In this document: piece after piece, positions 1 to 8,331 of the stretch
Position numbering within the stretch: the stretch's first letter is position 1
Layout: each line of letters starts with the position of its first letter
From: Leptothrix cholodnii SP-6
GTDB lineage: Bacteria > Pseudomonadota > Gammaproteobacteria > Burkholderiales > Burkholderiaceae_C
Direction of reading: 5' to 3'
NCBI RefSeq assembly: GCF_000019785.1
Contig: NC_010524.1
Location: 4,638,001-4,702,000 of the forward strand
Length of the DNA stretch: 64,000 bases
Translations under genes and position numbers: made by a program
The notes under the pieces: generated by a model
Seen by the model: only the letters and a program-made list of their open reading frames with translations
Database searches by the model: none
Told to the model about the DNA's origin: nothing

Positions 1-300
1 GTTGTGGCAGGCGCCGCAGAACTGGCCGTCGATGATCTTGAGCATGTTGATCTGGTTGCCGCCGGCCTTGAACTGGAAACCCAGGTCGGCGTGGCAGACC
101 TTGCAGCGGAACCGCACCCGGTGGAACCAGTGCGGAAACACCACCGGCCGCATGCCCGCGGCGTCGGAGTAGTTGTTGATGACGACGTCGCCGTATTCGG
201 CGTGGGCCGCACGTGGCGCCAGGCCCCACAGCAGCAGGCCGGTCAGCGCGGCCAGCAGGGCGCTGCGCCAGGGCAGTCGCAGGAAATGGGAGGGGCTCAC
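1..300 (-). CDS. c-type multiheme cytochrome (c3/c7-like), partial
   Basis: Only the first 100 codons lie in the window; the gene continues past the left edge. The protein starts with a hydrophobic signal peptide ending near AHA and then shows two heme-binding CXXCH motifs (CKVCH and CGACH) separated by about 30 residues, with a HWFHR segment before the first that supplies likely distal histidines. That spacing suits small periplasmic c3/c7-type cytochromes that carry electrons between inner and outer membrane. The start is taken as GTG at 300 because a GGAG ribosome site lies just upstream and no in-frame ATG is available. It follows the beta-barrel gene on the same strand and is probably in the same operon. 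The number of hemes in the whole protein is unknown. Confidence 0.8.
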   Translation of the reverse strand, partial: MSPSHFLRLPWRSALLAALTGLLLWGLAPRAAHAEYGDVVINNYSDAAGMRPVVFPHWFHRVRFRCKVCHADLGFQFKAGGNQINMLKIIDGQFCGACHN

Positions 301-360
301 TGGGGTCTCCGGGTTCTGAGGGGCATGGATGGCTCGGGTCGTGTCGGTGTCGTGTCGGTG

Positions 361-2316
361 TCAGTAACGCCGCTGGGCGCGCGCATAGATCAGCCCGACG
401 CCGCGGCCCTCGACCCGCGCCACCCGCGCGCTCAGGCGCAGTTCGAGGCGGCCGATGGCGTAGTCGAGGCGGTTCTCGAGCGACTCGGTGACGCGCTCGC
501 GCAGCGCGTCGATGTCGCCGGCGGCGCGGGTCTCGAGCTGCTGGCTGTTGACGCTCAACAGCACCGTGTAGCGCAGCCGCGGCACGGCCCACAGGCGCTG
601 GTTCTCGTAGCTCAGCGTGCCGCTGTAGAAGCGCTGCCAGCCCGGGCCGGACTCGCGCAGCAGGCCGCTGAAGGGGTCGAGCTGGGTGTTGTCGCTGCGG
701 CTGGCCTGCGCGGTCAGGTTGCCCGACCAGCTGGTGTGGCGGGTCAGCTCGGTGCGCCGGCTGACCTGCAGGTTGACGAGCTGGAACTCGCCGCGCTCCT
801 GCGACAGGCTGCGCGAGTCGCTCACCGACAGCCCGGCGTAGCTCTGGCTGCCGGTGTCGTTGCTGCCCTGCCAGAACAGCCCGGCCGAATGCGCCAGCGC
901 GCGCGACCAGCGCTGCGACTGCGAGTCGTGCAGCGCGCCCAGGCTCTGCGTCAGGTTGAGCGACAGGCTGTCGGTCTGCCCGGCCAGCCAGGTGCGCGAG
1001 ACACCCTGCGCCAGCTGGCCGCCCCAGGTGCGGCGCTCGCCGACCTCGCTGCTGCGGCTGACGCCGACGTTGCCGCCCAGCGAGGGCGTGTAGCTCCAGG
1101 CGCCCAGCGTCAGGCCCTCGGGCGTGTAGGTGACGGCGGCGTTGGCGGTGTTGACGCTCGAACGGCGCCCGCCCTCGGGCGCGATCTGGGTCGCCGACAG
1201 CCCGCCGGCCAGCCGCCACTCGCGCGTCAGCTCCTGGCTGGCGCCCAGCGAGGCGTTGACCGCGCGCAGGCGCTGCGACTGCAGCAGCGCGCCGCTGCCG
1301 GCCTCGGTGTTGGCGTCGAGCAGGCGCACGCTGCCGGTCAGGTAGAACGGCGAGGCGGCCGAAAAGAGCGGCTCGCCGTCACGCGGGCGCCAGGTGCCGA
1401 AGCTCGAGATCTGGCGGATGTCGGTGTCGCTGCCGAAGCGCTGCGCGGTGCCGCCCGCGCCGCTGCGCAGCTGGATCTGGTTCCAGGTGGCCAGCGTGTC
1501 GACGTGCAGCGAGCCGGCCGGCTGGAAGCCGTGGCGCGCGCTCAGCGTGGCCAGGCGGCTGCGGTCGTCGGTGTCGCTGCGCTCGTTGACGCTCAGGTGC
1601 GCGCCGAGCTCGAAGGTGTGGTCGCTGAACTGCCGCAGCGCGCTGCCGCGCAGGCTGTCGACCGTGTCCTCGGCGCCGTCGCTGGTGCGCAGCCGGCTGT
1701 GCTCGAAGTTGACGTTGTAGCTGTCGTTGCCGAACTCCGGGCGCCAGGCCTGGTTGAGCGTGACGCGGTGCAGCCGGTAGTCGGTGCCGAGCGTGTCGCC
1801 GCTGACCCGGCTGTCGCTGACCTCGGCCTGCAGCTCGAACGGGAAGCGGCTGATCGGGAACACCGACATCGCGAAGCGCCCGGTCAGCGCGGTGCTGTTG
1901 CTGGTGGCGGCGAAACGGCTGCCGGCATCGCGCGAGACGTCGTGCGCCGCCAGCGCGCCCAGCCCGCCGCGCAGCTGGATGAACCAGGGCTCCCAGACGT
2001 GGCTGGCGAACTCGATGTCGTTGTAGACCAGCGTCTGGTTGGTGCGCCGGCCGTCCTCGAGCTTGAGGGCCCGCACGTCGAGCGAGACGCTGCCGGCAAG
2101 GTGCACCGGCGCGAGCGTCCAGCGGATGCCGTTGCCGCCGCCGCCGTTGCCGTTCGTGGCGCCGTGGCCCGCGCCCGCGCCGTCGGCCGCCCGCGCCGGG
2201 TCGGCGCCGCCGGCGTCGGGCAGGCCCGGGGCGTAGGCGGCCGCGTCGGCCGCGGTGGCGCGCACCAGCAGGGCGACGGCAACCGCCAGGTCACGGCGCA
2301 GGCCAGGTCTGCGCAC
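361..2316 (-). CDS. outer-membrane beta-barrel protein of an electron-transfer cluster
   Basis: The 651-residue product has an N-terminal signal peptide, then long alternating polar/hydrophobic stretches rich in Ser, Thr, Arg, Asp and aromatic residues, and ends in a C-terminal Tyr, all typical of a large outer-membrane barrel. Length and setting among multiheme cytochromes resemble MtrB/PioB-type porins, which hold a cytochrome conduit through the outer membrane; no CXXCH or CXXC motif was noticed at its N-terminus, so membership in the MtrB family itself is not shown. I chose GTG at 2316, preceded by a GAGGAGAG ribosome site, because earlier in-frame starts would overlap the end of the upstream isomerase gene. 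Neighbours are a PpiC-type isomerase upstream and a cytochrome downstream. Function as an electron conduit is inference. Confidence 0.7.
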   Translation of the reverse strand: MRRPGLRRDLAVAVALLVRATAADAAAYAPGLPDAGGADPARAADGAGAGHGATNGNGGGGNGIRWTLAPVHLAGSVSLDVRALKLEDGRRTNQTLVYNDIEFASHVWEPWFIQLRGGLGALAAHDVSRDAGSRFAATSNSTALTGRFAMSVFPISRFPFELQAEVSDSRVSGDTLGTDYRLHRVTLNQAWRPEFGNDSYNVNFEHSRLRTSDGAEDTVDSLRGSALRQFSDHTFELGAHLSVNERSDTDDRSRLATLSARHGFQPAGSLHVDTLATWNQIQLRSGAGGTAQRFGSDTDIRQISSFGTWRPRDGEPLFSAASPFYLTGSVRLLDANTEAGSGALLQSQRLRAVNASLGASQELTREWRLAGGLSATQIAPEGGRRSSVNTANAAVTYTPEGLTLGAWSYTPSLGGNVGVSRSSEVGERRTWGGQLAQGVSRTWLAGQTDSLSLNLTQSLGALHDSQSQRWSRALAHSAGLFWQGSNDTGSQSYAGLSVSDSRSLSQERGEFQLVNLQVSRRTELTRHTSWSGNLTAQASRSDNTQLDPFSGLLRESGPGWQRFYSGTLSYENQRLWAVPRLRYTVLLSVNSQQLETRAAGDIDALRERVTESLENRLDYAIGRLELRLSARVARVEGRGVGLIYARAQRRY

Positions 2317-2356
2317 GCGCCCTCTCCTCTTGTGCCTGGGCGCGTGCCACCGGGGG

Positions 2357-3436
2357 TCAGCCGGCGTGCGCCTTGTCGGTCGTCGCGGACTGCGGCGCAT
2401 ACAGGCTCTCGTCGATGCGGATGGCCGTGCCCCGGCGCAGGGTGTCGATCAGCTCGGTCCAGCGCGCCTGCGCCTGCTCGCGCTGCCAGAGCTCGGCGGC
2501 ACGCGCCCGCACCTGTTCGAAGGCACGCAGGCGCGCCGGCCGGCGGTCGTCGAGGCGCAGGATCGCCACGCCTTCGAGCAGCTGCACCGGCGCGGACAGG
2601 CCGCCCGGCGGCAGCGCGTCGACCACGCCGTGCACCGCCTCGGGCAGCATGCCGCGGTGGGCGTAGTCCATCTGGCCGCCGGCCGCGGCCGAGCGGTCGC
2701 CCGAATGCAGCCGCGCCAGATCGCCGAAATCGGCGCCCGCCAGCAAGCGCCGGTGCAGCTGCCGGCCTTCGGCATGGGCGGCGTCCCACATCGCCTGCGG
2801 CGAACTGGGGTCGACCTTCAGCAGGATCACGCTCAGGCGCACCTGCTCGGGCTCGGTGAACAGCGCCGGGTGCTGCGCGTGATAGGCCCGCAGCACCGGC
2901 TCGGCCGGCTCGGGCACACGCTTGACGAGTTGGCCCAGGCGTTCGAGCAGGCTCTCGCTTTCGAGCTGCGGCAGCACGGCGGCAAGCATCTGGTCGCGGT
3001 TGGCCTGCCAGTTGGCGCTGCTGGCGTACTGGGCGTCGTAGCCGGCCACGGTGGCGGCGATCTGCTCGCGGTCGGGCACGATGCCGCGCCGGCGCGCCTC
3101 GGCCAGCAGCAGCACGCGGTTGACCACCTCGTCGCCGACCTCGCGCCGGAAGCGCGCGAACTCGGCCTCGGGCGGCTTGGCGTGGTAGTACTTCTTGCGC
3201 ATCGCTACCGCCAGCGCGCGCTGGTAGTCGGCACGGCTGATGACGGTGTCACCGACGGTGGCGAAGGCGCCGGCGACCGGCGAGGCGACCGACGCAGCCA
3301 CCGGCGCGGCGGCCGGCGGCGGCTGCGCCGGGCCGGCGGCCAGGGCCGCCGGCGTGAGCATCATCGAGGCTGAAGCCGACACCGCCAGCACCAGTGCCAG
3401 CCGCAGGGTCAGCGCGACACGGGAGGGCGATGTCAT
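2357..3436 (-). CDS. PpiC/SurA-type peptidylprolyl isomerase
   Basis: The 359-residue protein has a signal peptide (about residues 1-30), an N-terminal SurA-like helical region, and a parvulin domain at roughly residues 195-305 with the usual pattern ending in GG.MDYAHRGMLPE and LSAPVQ...GVAILRLDDRRPA. Parvulins of this kind catalyse proline isomerisation and act as periplasmic chaperones for outer-membrane or cytochrome maturation. It lies between the tetraheme cytochrome gene upstream and the beta-barrel gene downstream, all on the same strand with short gaps, so it is likely a dedicated foldase for that cluster. The start ATG at 3436 leads directly into the signal peptide. Family assignment is fairly firm; the client proteins are inferred. 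Confidence 0.8.
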   Translation of the reverse strand: MTSPSRVALTLRLALVLAVSASASMMLTPAALAAGPAQPPPAAAPVAASVASPVAGAFATVGDTVISRADYQRALAVAMRKKYYHAKPPEAEFARFRREVGDEVVNRVLLLAEARRRGIVPDREQIAATVAGYDAQYASSANWQANRDQMLAAVLPQLESESLLERLGQLVKRVPEPAEPVLRAYHAQHPALFTEPEQVRLSVILLKVDPSSPQAMWDAAHAEGRQLHRRLLAGADFGDLARLHSGDRSAAAGGQMDYAHRGMLPEAVHGVVDALPPGGLSAPVQLLEGVAILRLDDRRPARLRAFEQVRARAAELWQREQAQARWTELIDTLRRGTAIRIDESLYAPQSATTDKAHAG

Positions 3437-3444
3437 GGCCGGGC

Positions 3445-4335
3445 CTACTTGACGTGGCAGGCCGTGCAGACCGCGCTCGACGCGTTCGAGATGCGCAGGA
3501 AGGTCTCGCCCGAGCTCTGGCCGGTGCCGATCGGGCCGGCCTGGCCGCTGGAGACGTGCGGGTCGTGGCAGCTGGCGCATTCGACCAGCGGGCCCAGGCC
3601 GCCGCTGGCGCGCTGGTACAGCGGCAGGTCGGTGCGCTGCTTGCCGGCGCCGCCGGTCTCGACCCAGAACACCTGGTTGCTGTTGATGGTCTGGGTCTGC
3701 AGCGCCGTGAAGTCGCCGTCGCGACAGGTGCCCGACACCGCGGTGCCGGTGCCCGACAGGCCGCCGCCGCAGTACTGGATGCCGATCGGGTGGTCGTTCG
3801 ACAGGTCGGTGCCCAGCAGACCCGCGCCGCTGCTCAGCCGCCCGGCCGCGTTGACGCTGCTGCCGGCCCAGGTGTAGGCCCGGCCGTCGACGCCGCCGCC
3901 GTCGGCCAGCACACCGCCCGAACCCGGCGCGTTGATGACGTTGTCCATCGCCTGGGTGCCGTCATGGCAGGACAGGCAGGCCATCGAGATCGAGCCCACC
4001 GCCGCCACCGTGCCGTCGAGCGACGGCGTCTGCAGCGTGTCGTAGGTGATGTAGGTGCCGCCGCCTGCGGGCACGCCGGCAGCGCCCAGGCGCTTGTTCC
4101 ACAGCGGCGCCGGTGCGTTGATGTCGGCGCCGTGCGGGGTGTGGCAGAAGACGCAGACCTCGGCCGTGTCCGACACGTTGTTGCGACCGGCCGGCCCGGG
4201 GCCCGAACCGAGGTTGTGGCGGGTGTCGGCGATGCCTGCCGACACGCTGCTGCCGATCAGCAGGAACAGGGCGGCCAAGGCGCCCGCGGACGCCGCCCCC
4301 CATGTCCTTCGGCTGTACTGCCCTGGCATTTTCAA
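3445..4335 (-). CDS. tetraheme c-type cytochrome (doubled CXXCH type)
   Basis: The 296-residue protein has a signal peptide followed by four CXXCH heme motifs: CVFCH, CLSCH, CASCH and CTACH. CVFCHTPHG and CASCHDPH are the signatures of the doubled-CXXCH cytochrome family seen in extracellular electron-transfer clusters. It should be exported and carry four covalent c hemes, moving electrons in the periplasm or at the outer membrane. It is the first gene of the minus-strand block cytochrome > isomerase > barrel > cytochrome, with 8 bases to the isomerase gene. A 221-base gap separates it from the NHL-repeat gene upstream and may carry the promoter. Redox partners and substrate cannot be read from sequence. 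Confidence 0.88.
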   Translation of the reverse strand: MKMPGQYSRRTWGAASAGALAALFLLIGSSVSAGIADTRHNLGSGPGPAGRNNVSDTAEVCVFCHTPHGADINAPAPLWNKRLGAAGVPAGGGTYITYDTLQTPSLDGTVAAVGSISMACLSCHDGTQAMDNVINAPGSGGVLADGGGVDGRAYTWAGSSVNAAGRLSSGAGLLGTDLSNDHPIGIQYCGGGLSGTGTAVSGTCRDGDFTALQTQTINSNQVFWVETGGAGKQRTDLPLYQRASGGLGPLVECASCHDPHVSSGQAGPIGTGQSSGETFLRISNASSAVCTACHVK

Positions 4336-4556
4336 GATGAGCCCCTCGAAGGTTGGTTGATCCGTCGTCAGGCTGGCACTCGATCAGGGCCCGGCGTGAC
4401 GGGCAGGTTTCAGCAGTTTCTGTGCCATTTGCCACACACTCAGGATTCCTTAAGGACAACGACACATTGCCGGCGCGTGGAGCGGCACGCCGCTCCCGCA
4501 TTCAGGAAGCCGTTTTCCCGGGATCGGGAAGCGTCTCGATCCGGTGTGACGGGATG

Positions 4557-5663
4557 TCAACGGGCCGCGGGCGGCGTGCGGGCCAGGAAACCGCTGCCCG
4601 CGGGCAGCGCGGCGGGGCGGAAGACGTCGATCTTGCGGAACCACTGGTCGACCACGTAGACCCGGCCGTCCTCGTCGACCGCGATGCCCGAGGGCAGCAT
4701 GTAGCGCGCCGGGCTGTCGCGCTCGGAGCGCTCGCCGACGAACATCAGCAGCTCGCCGTCGGGGCTGAAGATCTGGAAGTTGCCGAACGCGGTGTCGACC
4801 ACGTAGACGTTGCCGTCGCGGTCGATCGCCACCTCTTTCGGCCGCGCGAACTGGCCGTACTGCTTGCCGACGCTGCCGAAGCTGCGCAGGTAGCGGCCCT
4901 CGGCATCGAACACCACCACCCGGAAGTTGCCGCCGTCGACCACGTAGAGCCGGCCGTCACGGCCGATCGCCATGTCGCGTGGCAGGTTGAACTGGCCGGG
5001 CCCGGTGCCGCGCTGGCCGATGTCCGACAGGTGCGCGCCGCTGCGGGCGTCGAACACCCGCACGCGGTGCTGGTCGGAGCTGACGCCGCCCAGATCGACC
5101 GCATACACGCGCGCGCCGGCCGGGTCGACCGTGACGCTGGCCAGCCGCACGAAGCTCTGCGCGCCGCCGCCGATGCGGCGCTGGTAGCGCCCGTCCGGCC
5201 CGTAGACCAGGATCGCGCGGGCGCCGATGTCGGCCACGTACAGGTTGCCGGCGGCGTCGACGTCGAGCCCGATCGGCTTGATCAGCTGGCCCTCGCCCTC
5301 CTCGTCGCCGATCCTGGCATGGCTGCCCTGCGGCACGTCGAACACGCGCACGAAACGCGACACCGTGTCGGACACGAAGATGCGGCCGCGCCAGACCGCC
5401 ACCGCGTAGGGCTTGGCGAGCGCCTCGCCGCCGAGCTGCTCGCCGGTGACCATGCGGCGCAGGCGGCTGGCTTCCTCGTCGGGCACGACGTCGCCGCTGG
5501 AGCGGATGGTGCGCTCGTAGATGAAACGCGGCTCGTCGGGCGGCGGCGGGAACACCAGCGGCCGCGCCGCGGCGGCGGTGTTGGGCGCGGGCATCTGCAT
5601 GCAGGCGGCCTGCAGCAGCGCCAGCGTTGCGGCCACGGCGAGGGTGAGCCAGGATCGGTGCAT
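4557..5663 (-). CDS. NHL-repeat beta-propeller lipoprotein
   Basis: The 368-residue product begins with a lipoprotein signal (LLQAAC lipobox near residue 21) and then contains about six NHL-type repeats, seen as recurring units such as LYVADIG, YVVDGGNFRVVVFD, VYVVDTAFGNFQIF and VYVVDQWFRKIDVF. NHL repeats form a beta-propeller that usually binds other proteins. Genes for secreted NHL proteins recur next to multiheme cytochromes and PpiC-type isomerases in metal-cycling bacteria, so a scaffold role in the electron-transfer complex is plausible. It is transcribed away from the diheme cytochrome gene at 5754, sharing a 90-base divergent control region. The partner is not known. Confidence 0.82.
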   Translation of the reverse strand: MHRSWLTLAVAATLALLQAACMQMPAPNTAAAARPLVFPPPPDEPRFIYERTIRSSGDVVPDEEASRLRRMVTGEQLGGEALAKPYAVAVWRGRIFVSDTVSRFVRVFDVPQGSHARIGDEEGEGQLIKPIGLDVDAAGNLYVADIGARAILVYGPDGRYQRRIGGGAQSFVRLASVTVDPAGARVYAVDLGGVSSDQHRVRVFDARSGAHLSDIGQRGTGPGQFNLPRDMAIGRDGRLYVVDGGNFRVVVFDAEGRYLRSFGSVGKQYGQFARPKEVAIDRDGNVYVVDTAFGNFQIFSPDGELLMFVGERSERDSPARYMLPSGIAVDEDGRVYVVDQWFRKIDVFRPAALPAGSGFLARTPPAAR

Positions 5664-5753
5664 GGCCGGCGGGCTGCAAACGGCATGCCAGTGGCAGAGA
5701 AATTGCAATCGCCGAACATCTCCGCCACGCCCGACCTGACCCGGAAACCGCCG

Positions 5754-6545
5754 ATGAAACCGTTCTTGCTGATGTGGCTGACGTGGCTGATCTGGACGCC
5801 GCCGGCGTTTGCCGCCGCACAGGCGGCGGTGCTGTATCACAACTACTGCTCGGTCTGCCACGGCGACCGGGGCGACGGCCGCAGCCGCGCGGCCGGCTCG
5901 CTGTCGACGCTGCCGCGCGATTTCACGTCGGCGGCGTCGCGGCAGGAGCTGACGCGCGAGCGCATCGTGCTGGCCATCACCCACGGCCGGCCGGGCACCG
6001 CGATGGTCGGCTGGCAGACCCAGCTGTCCGAGGGCGACATCGCCGCGCTGGCCGATCACGTGCTGACGCAGTTCGTGCAAGGCGGCGCGCGGGCACAACC
6101 GCCCCACGGCCAGCGGGCCGCGCTGCCACACGCGCCGATCTCCGGCACCCGCGCCCACGGCGGGCGCGAGGCCGATGCGCCACGCGCCGCCGCACCCGTC
6201 GACATGACGCTGCCCTTCCCCGACCGCCTGAGCGGCCAGGCCCGCAACGGCATGGCCTTCTACCTGGCCAACTGCGCCACCTGCCACGGCGCCGGCGGCG
6301 ACGGCGCCGGGCCGCGCGCCTACTTCATCAACCCGAAGCCGCGCAACTTCGTCGACGCCGCCTCGCGGGCACGGCTGAACCGCGTGGCGCTGTACGGCGC
6401 GGTGTCCGAGGGCCGCGTCGGCACCGAGATGCCGGCCTGGAACAAGGTGATCACGCCGCAGCAGATCGCCGACGTGTCCGAGTACGTGTTCCAGACCTTC
6501 ATCCAGCCGCAGCCCGGCAACGGCACGCCGCCGGCCAAGCGTTGA
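5754..6545 (+). CDS. diheme cytochrome c (two cytochrome c domains)
   Basis: The 263-residue protein has a signal peptide ending near AFA and two class I cytochrome c domains. Domain 1 holds CSVCHGDRGDG with a distal Met candidate in GTAMVGW; domain 2 holds CATCHGAGGDG with GTEMPAW. A proline/alanine-rich linker of about 50 residues joins them. Domains with CXXCHG.GDG and a distal Met are soluble electron carriers of the periplasm. The gene starts the plus-strand block and is followed after five bases by a triheme cytochrome gene, so the two are probably co-transcribed and may hand electrons to each other. Confidence 0.88.
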   Translation: MKPFLLMWLTWLIWTPPAFAAAQAAVLYHNYCSVCHGDRGDGRSRAAGSLSTLPRDFTSAASRQELTRERIVLAITHGRPGTAMVGWQTQLSEGDIAALADHVLTQFVQGGARAQPPHGQRAALPHAPISGTRAHGGREADAPRAAAPVDMTLPFPDRLSGQARNGMAFYLANCATCHGAGGDGAGPRAYFINPKPRNFVDAASRARLNRVALYGAVSEGRVGTEMPAWNKVITPQQIADVSEYVFQTFIQPQPGNGTPPAKR

Positions 6546-6550
6546 AGCCG

Positions 6551-7549
6551 ATGAACCGGCGATGGCGCGCCCTGCTGGCGGCCGGGATGATGCTGCTGCT
6601 GTGCGCAGGCGGCGCGGCGGCAGACACGTCGGCAAAAGCCGAGGCCGAGGCCCGCCACGAGCTCGGCCGCAAGGTCTACAACTTCCGCTGCTACTTCTGC
6701 CACGGCTATTCGGGCAACGCCCGGACGCTGGCGGCCACCTACCTGAGCCCGCCGCCACGCGACTTCACCACGGCCAAGCAGCTGACCGAGCCGGCCGTGC
6801 TCGACGCCCTGCGCCACGGCCGCAGCGGCACGGCGATGCAGTCGTTCAGCGCCATCCTCGACGAGGCCGAGATGGCCGCGGTGGCGGCCTTCGTGCTGCG
6901 CGAGTTCGTGCGCGACCAGGCCCGCAACACGGCGTATCACACGCGCGAAAACGGCTGGCCCGAGCACCAGCGCTTTGCCGCCGCGTTCCCGTTCGCGACC
7001 GGCGCGATCGCGCTCGATGCGGATGTCGAGTCGCTCAGTGCCGGGCAGCGGCGCGGCCGCGCGCTGTTCCTGTCGAGCTGCATCTCGTGCCACGACCGCG
7101 CCCGCGTGATCGACGAAGGCCCGGCCTGGAGCGCGCGGCCGCTGTCGTATCCGCGCATGGGTTTCGTGCCGGGCCAGGCACCGCCGAGCGAGGTCGACGC
7201 GGTGTCGGGCGCCAGCGTCTACGCCCAGCACGAGGTGGCGCCGCGCATCGCCGGCCTGACGCGCCAGCAGCGCCGCGGCGAACGGCTGTTCCAGGCCAAC
7301 TGCGCCTTCTGCCACGGCGCCGACGGCAGCGGCAAGAACTGGATCGGCCAGTTCATGCAGCCCAAGGCGCGCGACCTGACGCAGTACACGGCGCAGACGC
7401 TGCCGGCCGCGCGGCTGCGGCAGGTGATCCGCGACGGTTTGCCGGGCACCTCGATGCCAGCCTGGGGCGCGGTGCTCAAGCCGGCGGAGATCGAGGCGAT
7501 CGGCGCGTATGTGCGGCGGGCGATGTTCCGGCGCGAGGGGCCGCCGTGA
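6551..7549 (+). CDS. triheme cytochrome c
   Basis: The 332-residue protein has a signal peptide and three CXXCH motifs: CYFCHGYSGN near residue 48, CISCHD near 178 and CAFCHGADGSG near 257. The first and third lie in class I cytochrome c folds with distal Met candidates (GTAMQSF and GTSMPAW). The middle CISCH motif lies in a linker region and lacks the usual G.GDG continuation. The gene lies directly downstream of the diheme cytochrome. The third domain closely resembles those of the neighbour, consistent with tandem duplication of a cytochrome module. Assignment as an exported electron carrier is firm; substrate is unknown. Confidence 0.87.
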   Translation: MNRRWRALLAAGMMLLLCAGGAAADTSAKAEAEARHELGRKVYNFRCYFCHGYSGNARTLAATYLSPPPRDFTTAKQLTEPAVLDALRHGRSGTAMQSFSAILDEAEMAAVAAFVLREFVRDQARNTAYHTRENGWPEHQRFAAAFPFATGAIALDADVESLSAGQRRGRALFLSSCISCHDRARVIDEGPAWSARPLSYPRMGFVPGQAPPSEVDAVSGASVYAQHEVAPRIAGLTRQQRRGERLFQANCAFCHGADGSGKNWIGQFMQPKARDLTQYTAQTLPAARLRQVIRDGLPGTSMPAWGAVLKPAEIEAIGAYVRRAMFRREGPP

Positions 7550-7762
7550 GACGGCCGTGAGGAGGCCGTGAGAGGGCCGCTTACGGCGCCCCGCCAGCGC
7601 GCATAAGCGCAGGCACAAGCGTCGAGACAAGCGCCGAGACAAGCGCGCCGATGGCGATCGCGTATGCGGCGGTTCCTAGAGTTCAGTCATCGGCAGCGCA
7701 GTCGCACAGACAGCCCGCCGATGAGTCCCGACCCTTCAACCTCAACCGCAACGGAGGCCATC

Positions 7763-8236
7763 ATGGCTGCAGTCGTCCCCCTCACCATCCTGTCCGAAAC
7801 CAACACCAGCGCCGGCCTGCACCTGGCGCCCATCAGCCCGCCGATCGGCCACGAAACCGGTGCCATGCCGCCCGGCGACGGGCCCAACATGATCGACGTC
7901 AACGACGGCATGCACGTGCACGTGGCCTGGAACAAGGCCGGCACCTCGGCGCTGGCCCTGGCGCTGCACAACGCCGCCTGCAAGTGGGACGGCAAGGCCG
8001 TGCTGTCGAGCGTGGAAGGCGGCGCCTCGAGCGTGGCCACGGTCAACGACCAGACCTTCCTGGCCAACCCGGGCGTCGAGACGATGCTGTTCAACTTCCC
8101 GCCCAACTCGGTGCAGCCGGGGCTCTACAAGCTCTACGCCCGCATCAACCTGAACCAGGGCGGCAACCCGGCGCAGAACCGCGGCGCCAACCTGAGCATC
8201 GAAGGGCCGCTGATCCAGTTCTTCGATGCGCCGTGA
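7763..8236 (+). CDS. unrecognised 157-residue protein
   Basis: I do not recognise this protein. It has no signal peptide and no membrane segment, is rich in Asn, Pro and Gly, and looks like a single beta-rich domain (segments LYKLYARINLN, LSIEGPLIQFF). It contains an HVHVAWN stretch around residue 50 with two histidines. I start it at ATG 7763 because an ACGGAGG ribosome site lies six bases upstream; longer in-frame starts back to 7664 have no such site. A strong terminator follows at 8282-8313, so it is a single-gene transcript. It is convergent with the SARP-like regulator gene. The good ribosome site, terminator and coding bias support a real gene. Confidence 0.7.
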   Translation: MAAVVPLTILSETNTSAGLHLAPISPPIGHETGAMPPGDGPNMIDVNDGMHVHVAWNKAGTSALALALHNAACKWDGKAVLSSVEGGASSVATVNDQTFLANPGVETMLFNFPPNSVQPGLYKLYARINLNQGGNPAQNRGANLSIEGPLIQFFDAP

Positions 8237-8281
8237 GCGCATGACGGCAGAGGCGCCGCCCGACGGCGGCGCCCGAACACA

Positions 8282-8313
8282 GGCCCCGGCGTGGTGACGC
8301 GCCGGGGCCTTTT
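8282..8313 (+). terminator. Rho-independent terminator
   Basis: A 10-base perfect stem (GGCCCCGGCG at 8282-8291 pairing with CGCCGGGGCC at 8300-8309) with an eight-base loop is followed by a short T run. It lies 45 bases after the stop of the gene at 7763-8236 and before the convergent regulator gene, so it most likely ends the plus-strand transcript. Confidence 0.85.
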
Positions 8314-8331
8314 CCTTCTGGGGCCCGCGGC

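Noticed and set aside
4..2859. Very long plus-strand frame of 951 codons
   Set aside because: It is antisense to the barrel and isomerase genes, and its Ala/Arg/Gln-rich product is the usual shadow of high third-position GC. No domain or ribosome site supports it.
7550..7762. Short repeated strings (GGCCGTGAG, GAGACAAGCGC) after the triheme cytochrome gene
   Set aside because: They are two to three imperfect copies of about ten bases in GC-rich spacer; too weak to call a regulatory element or repeat family.
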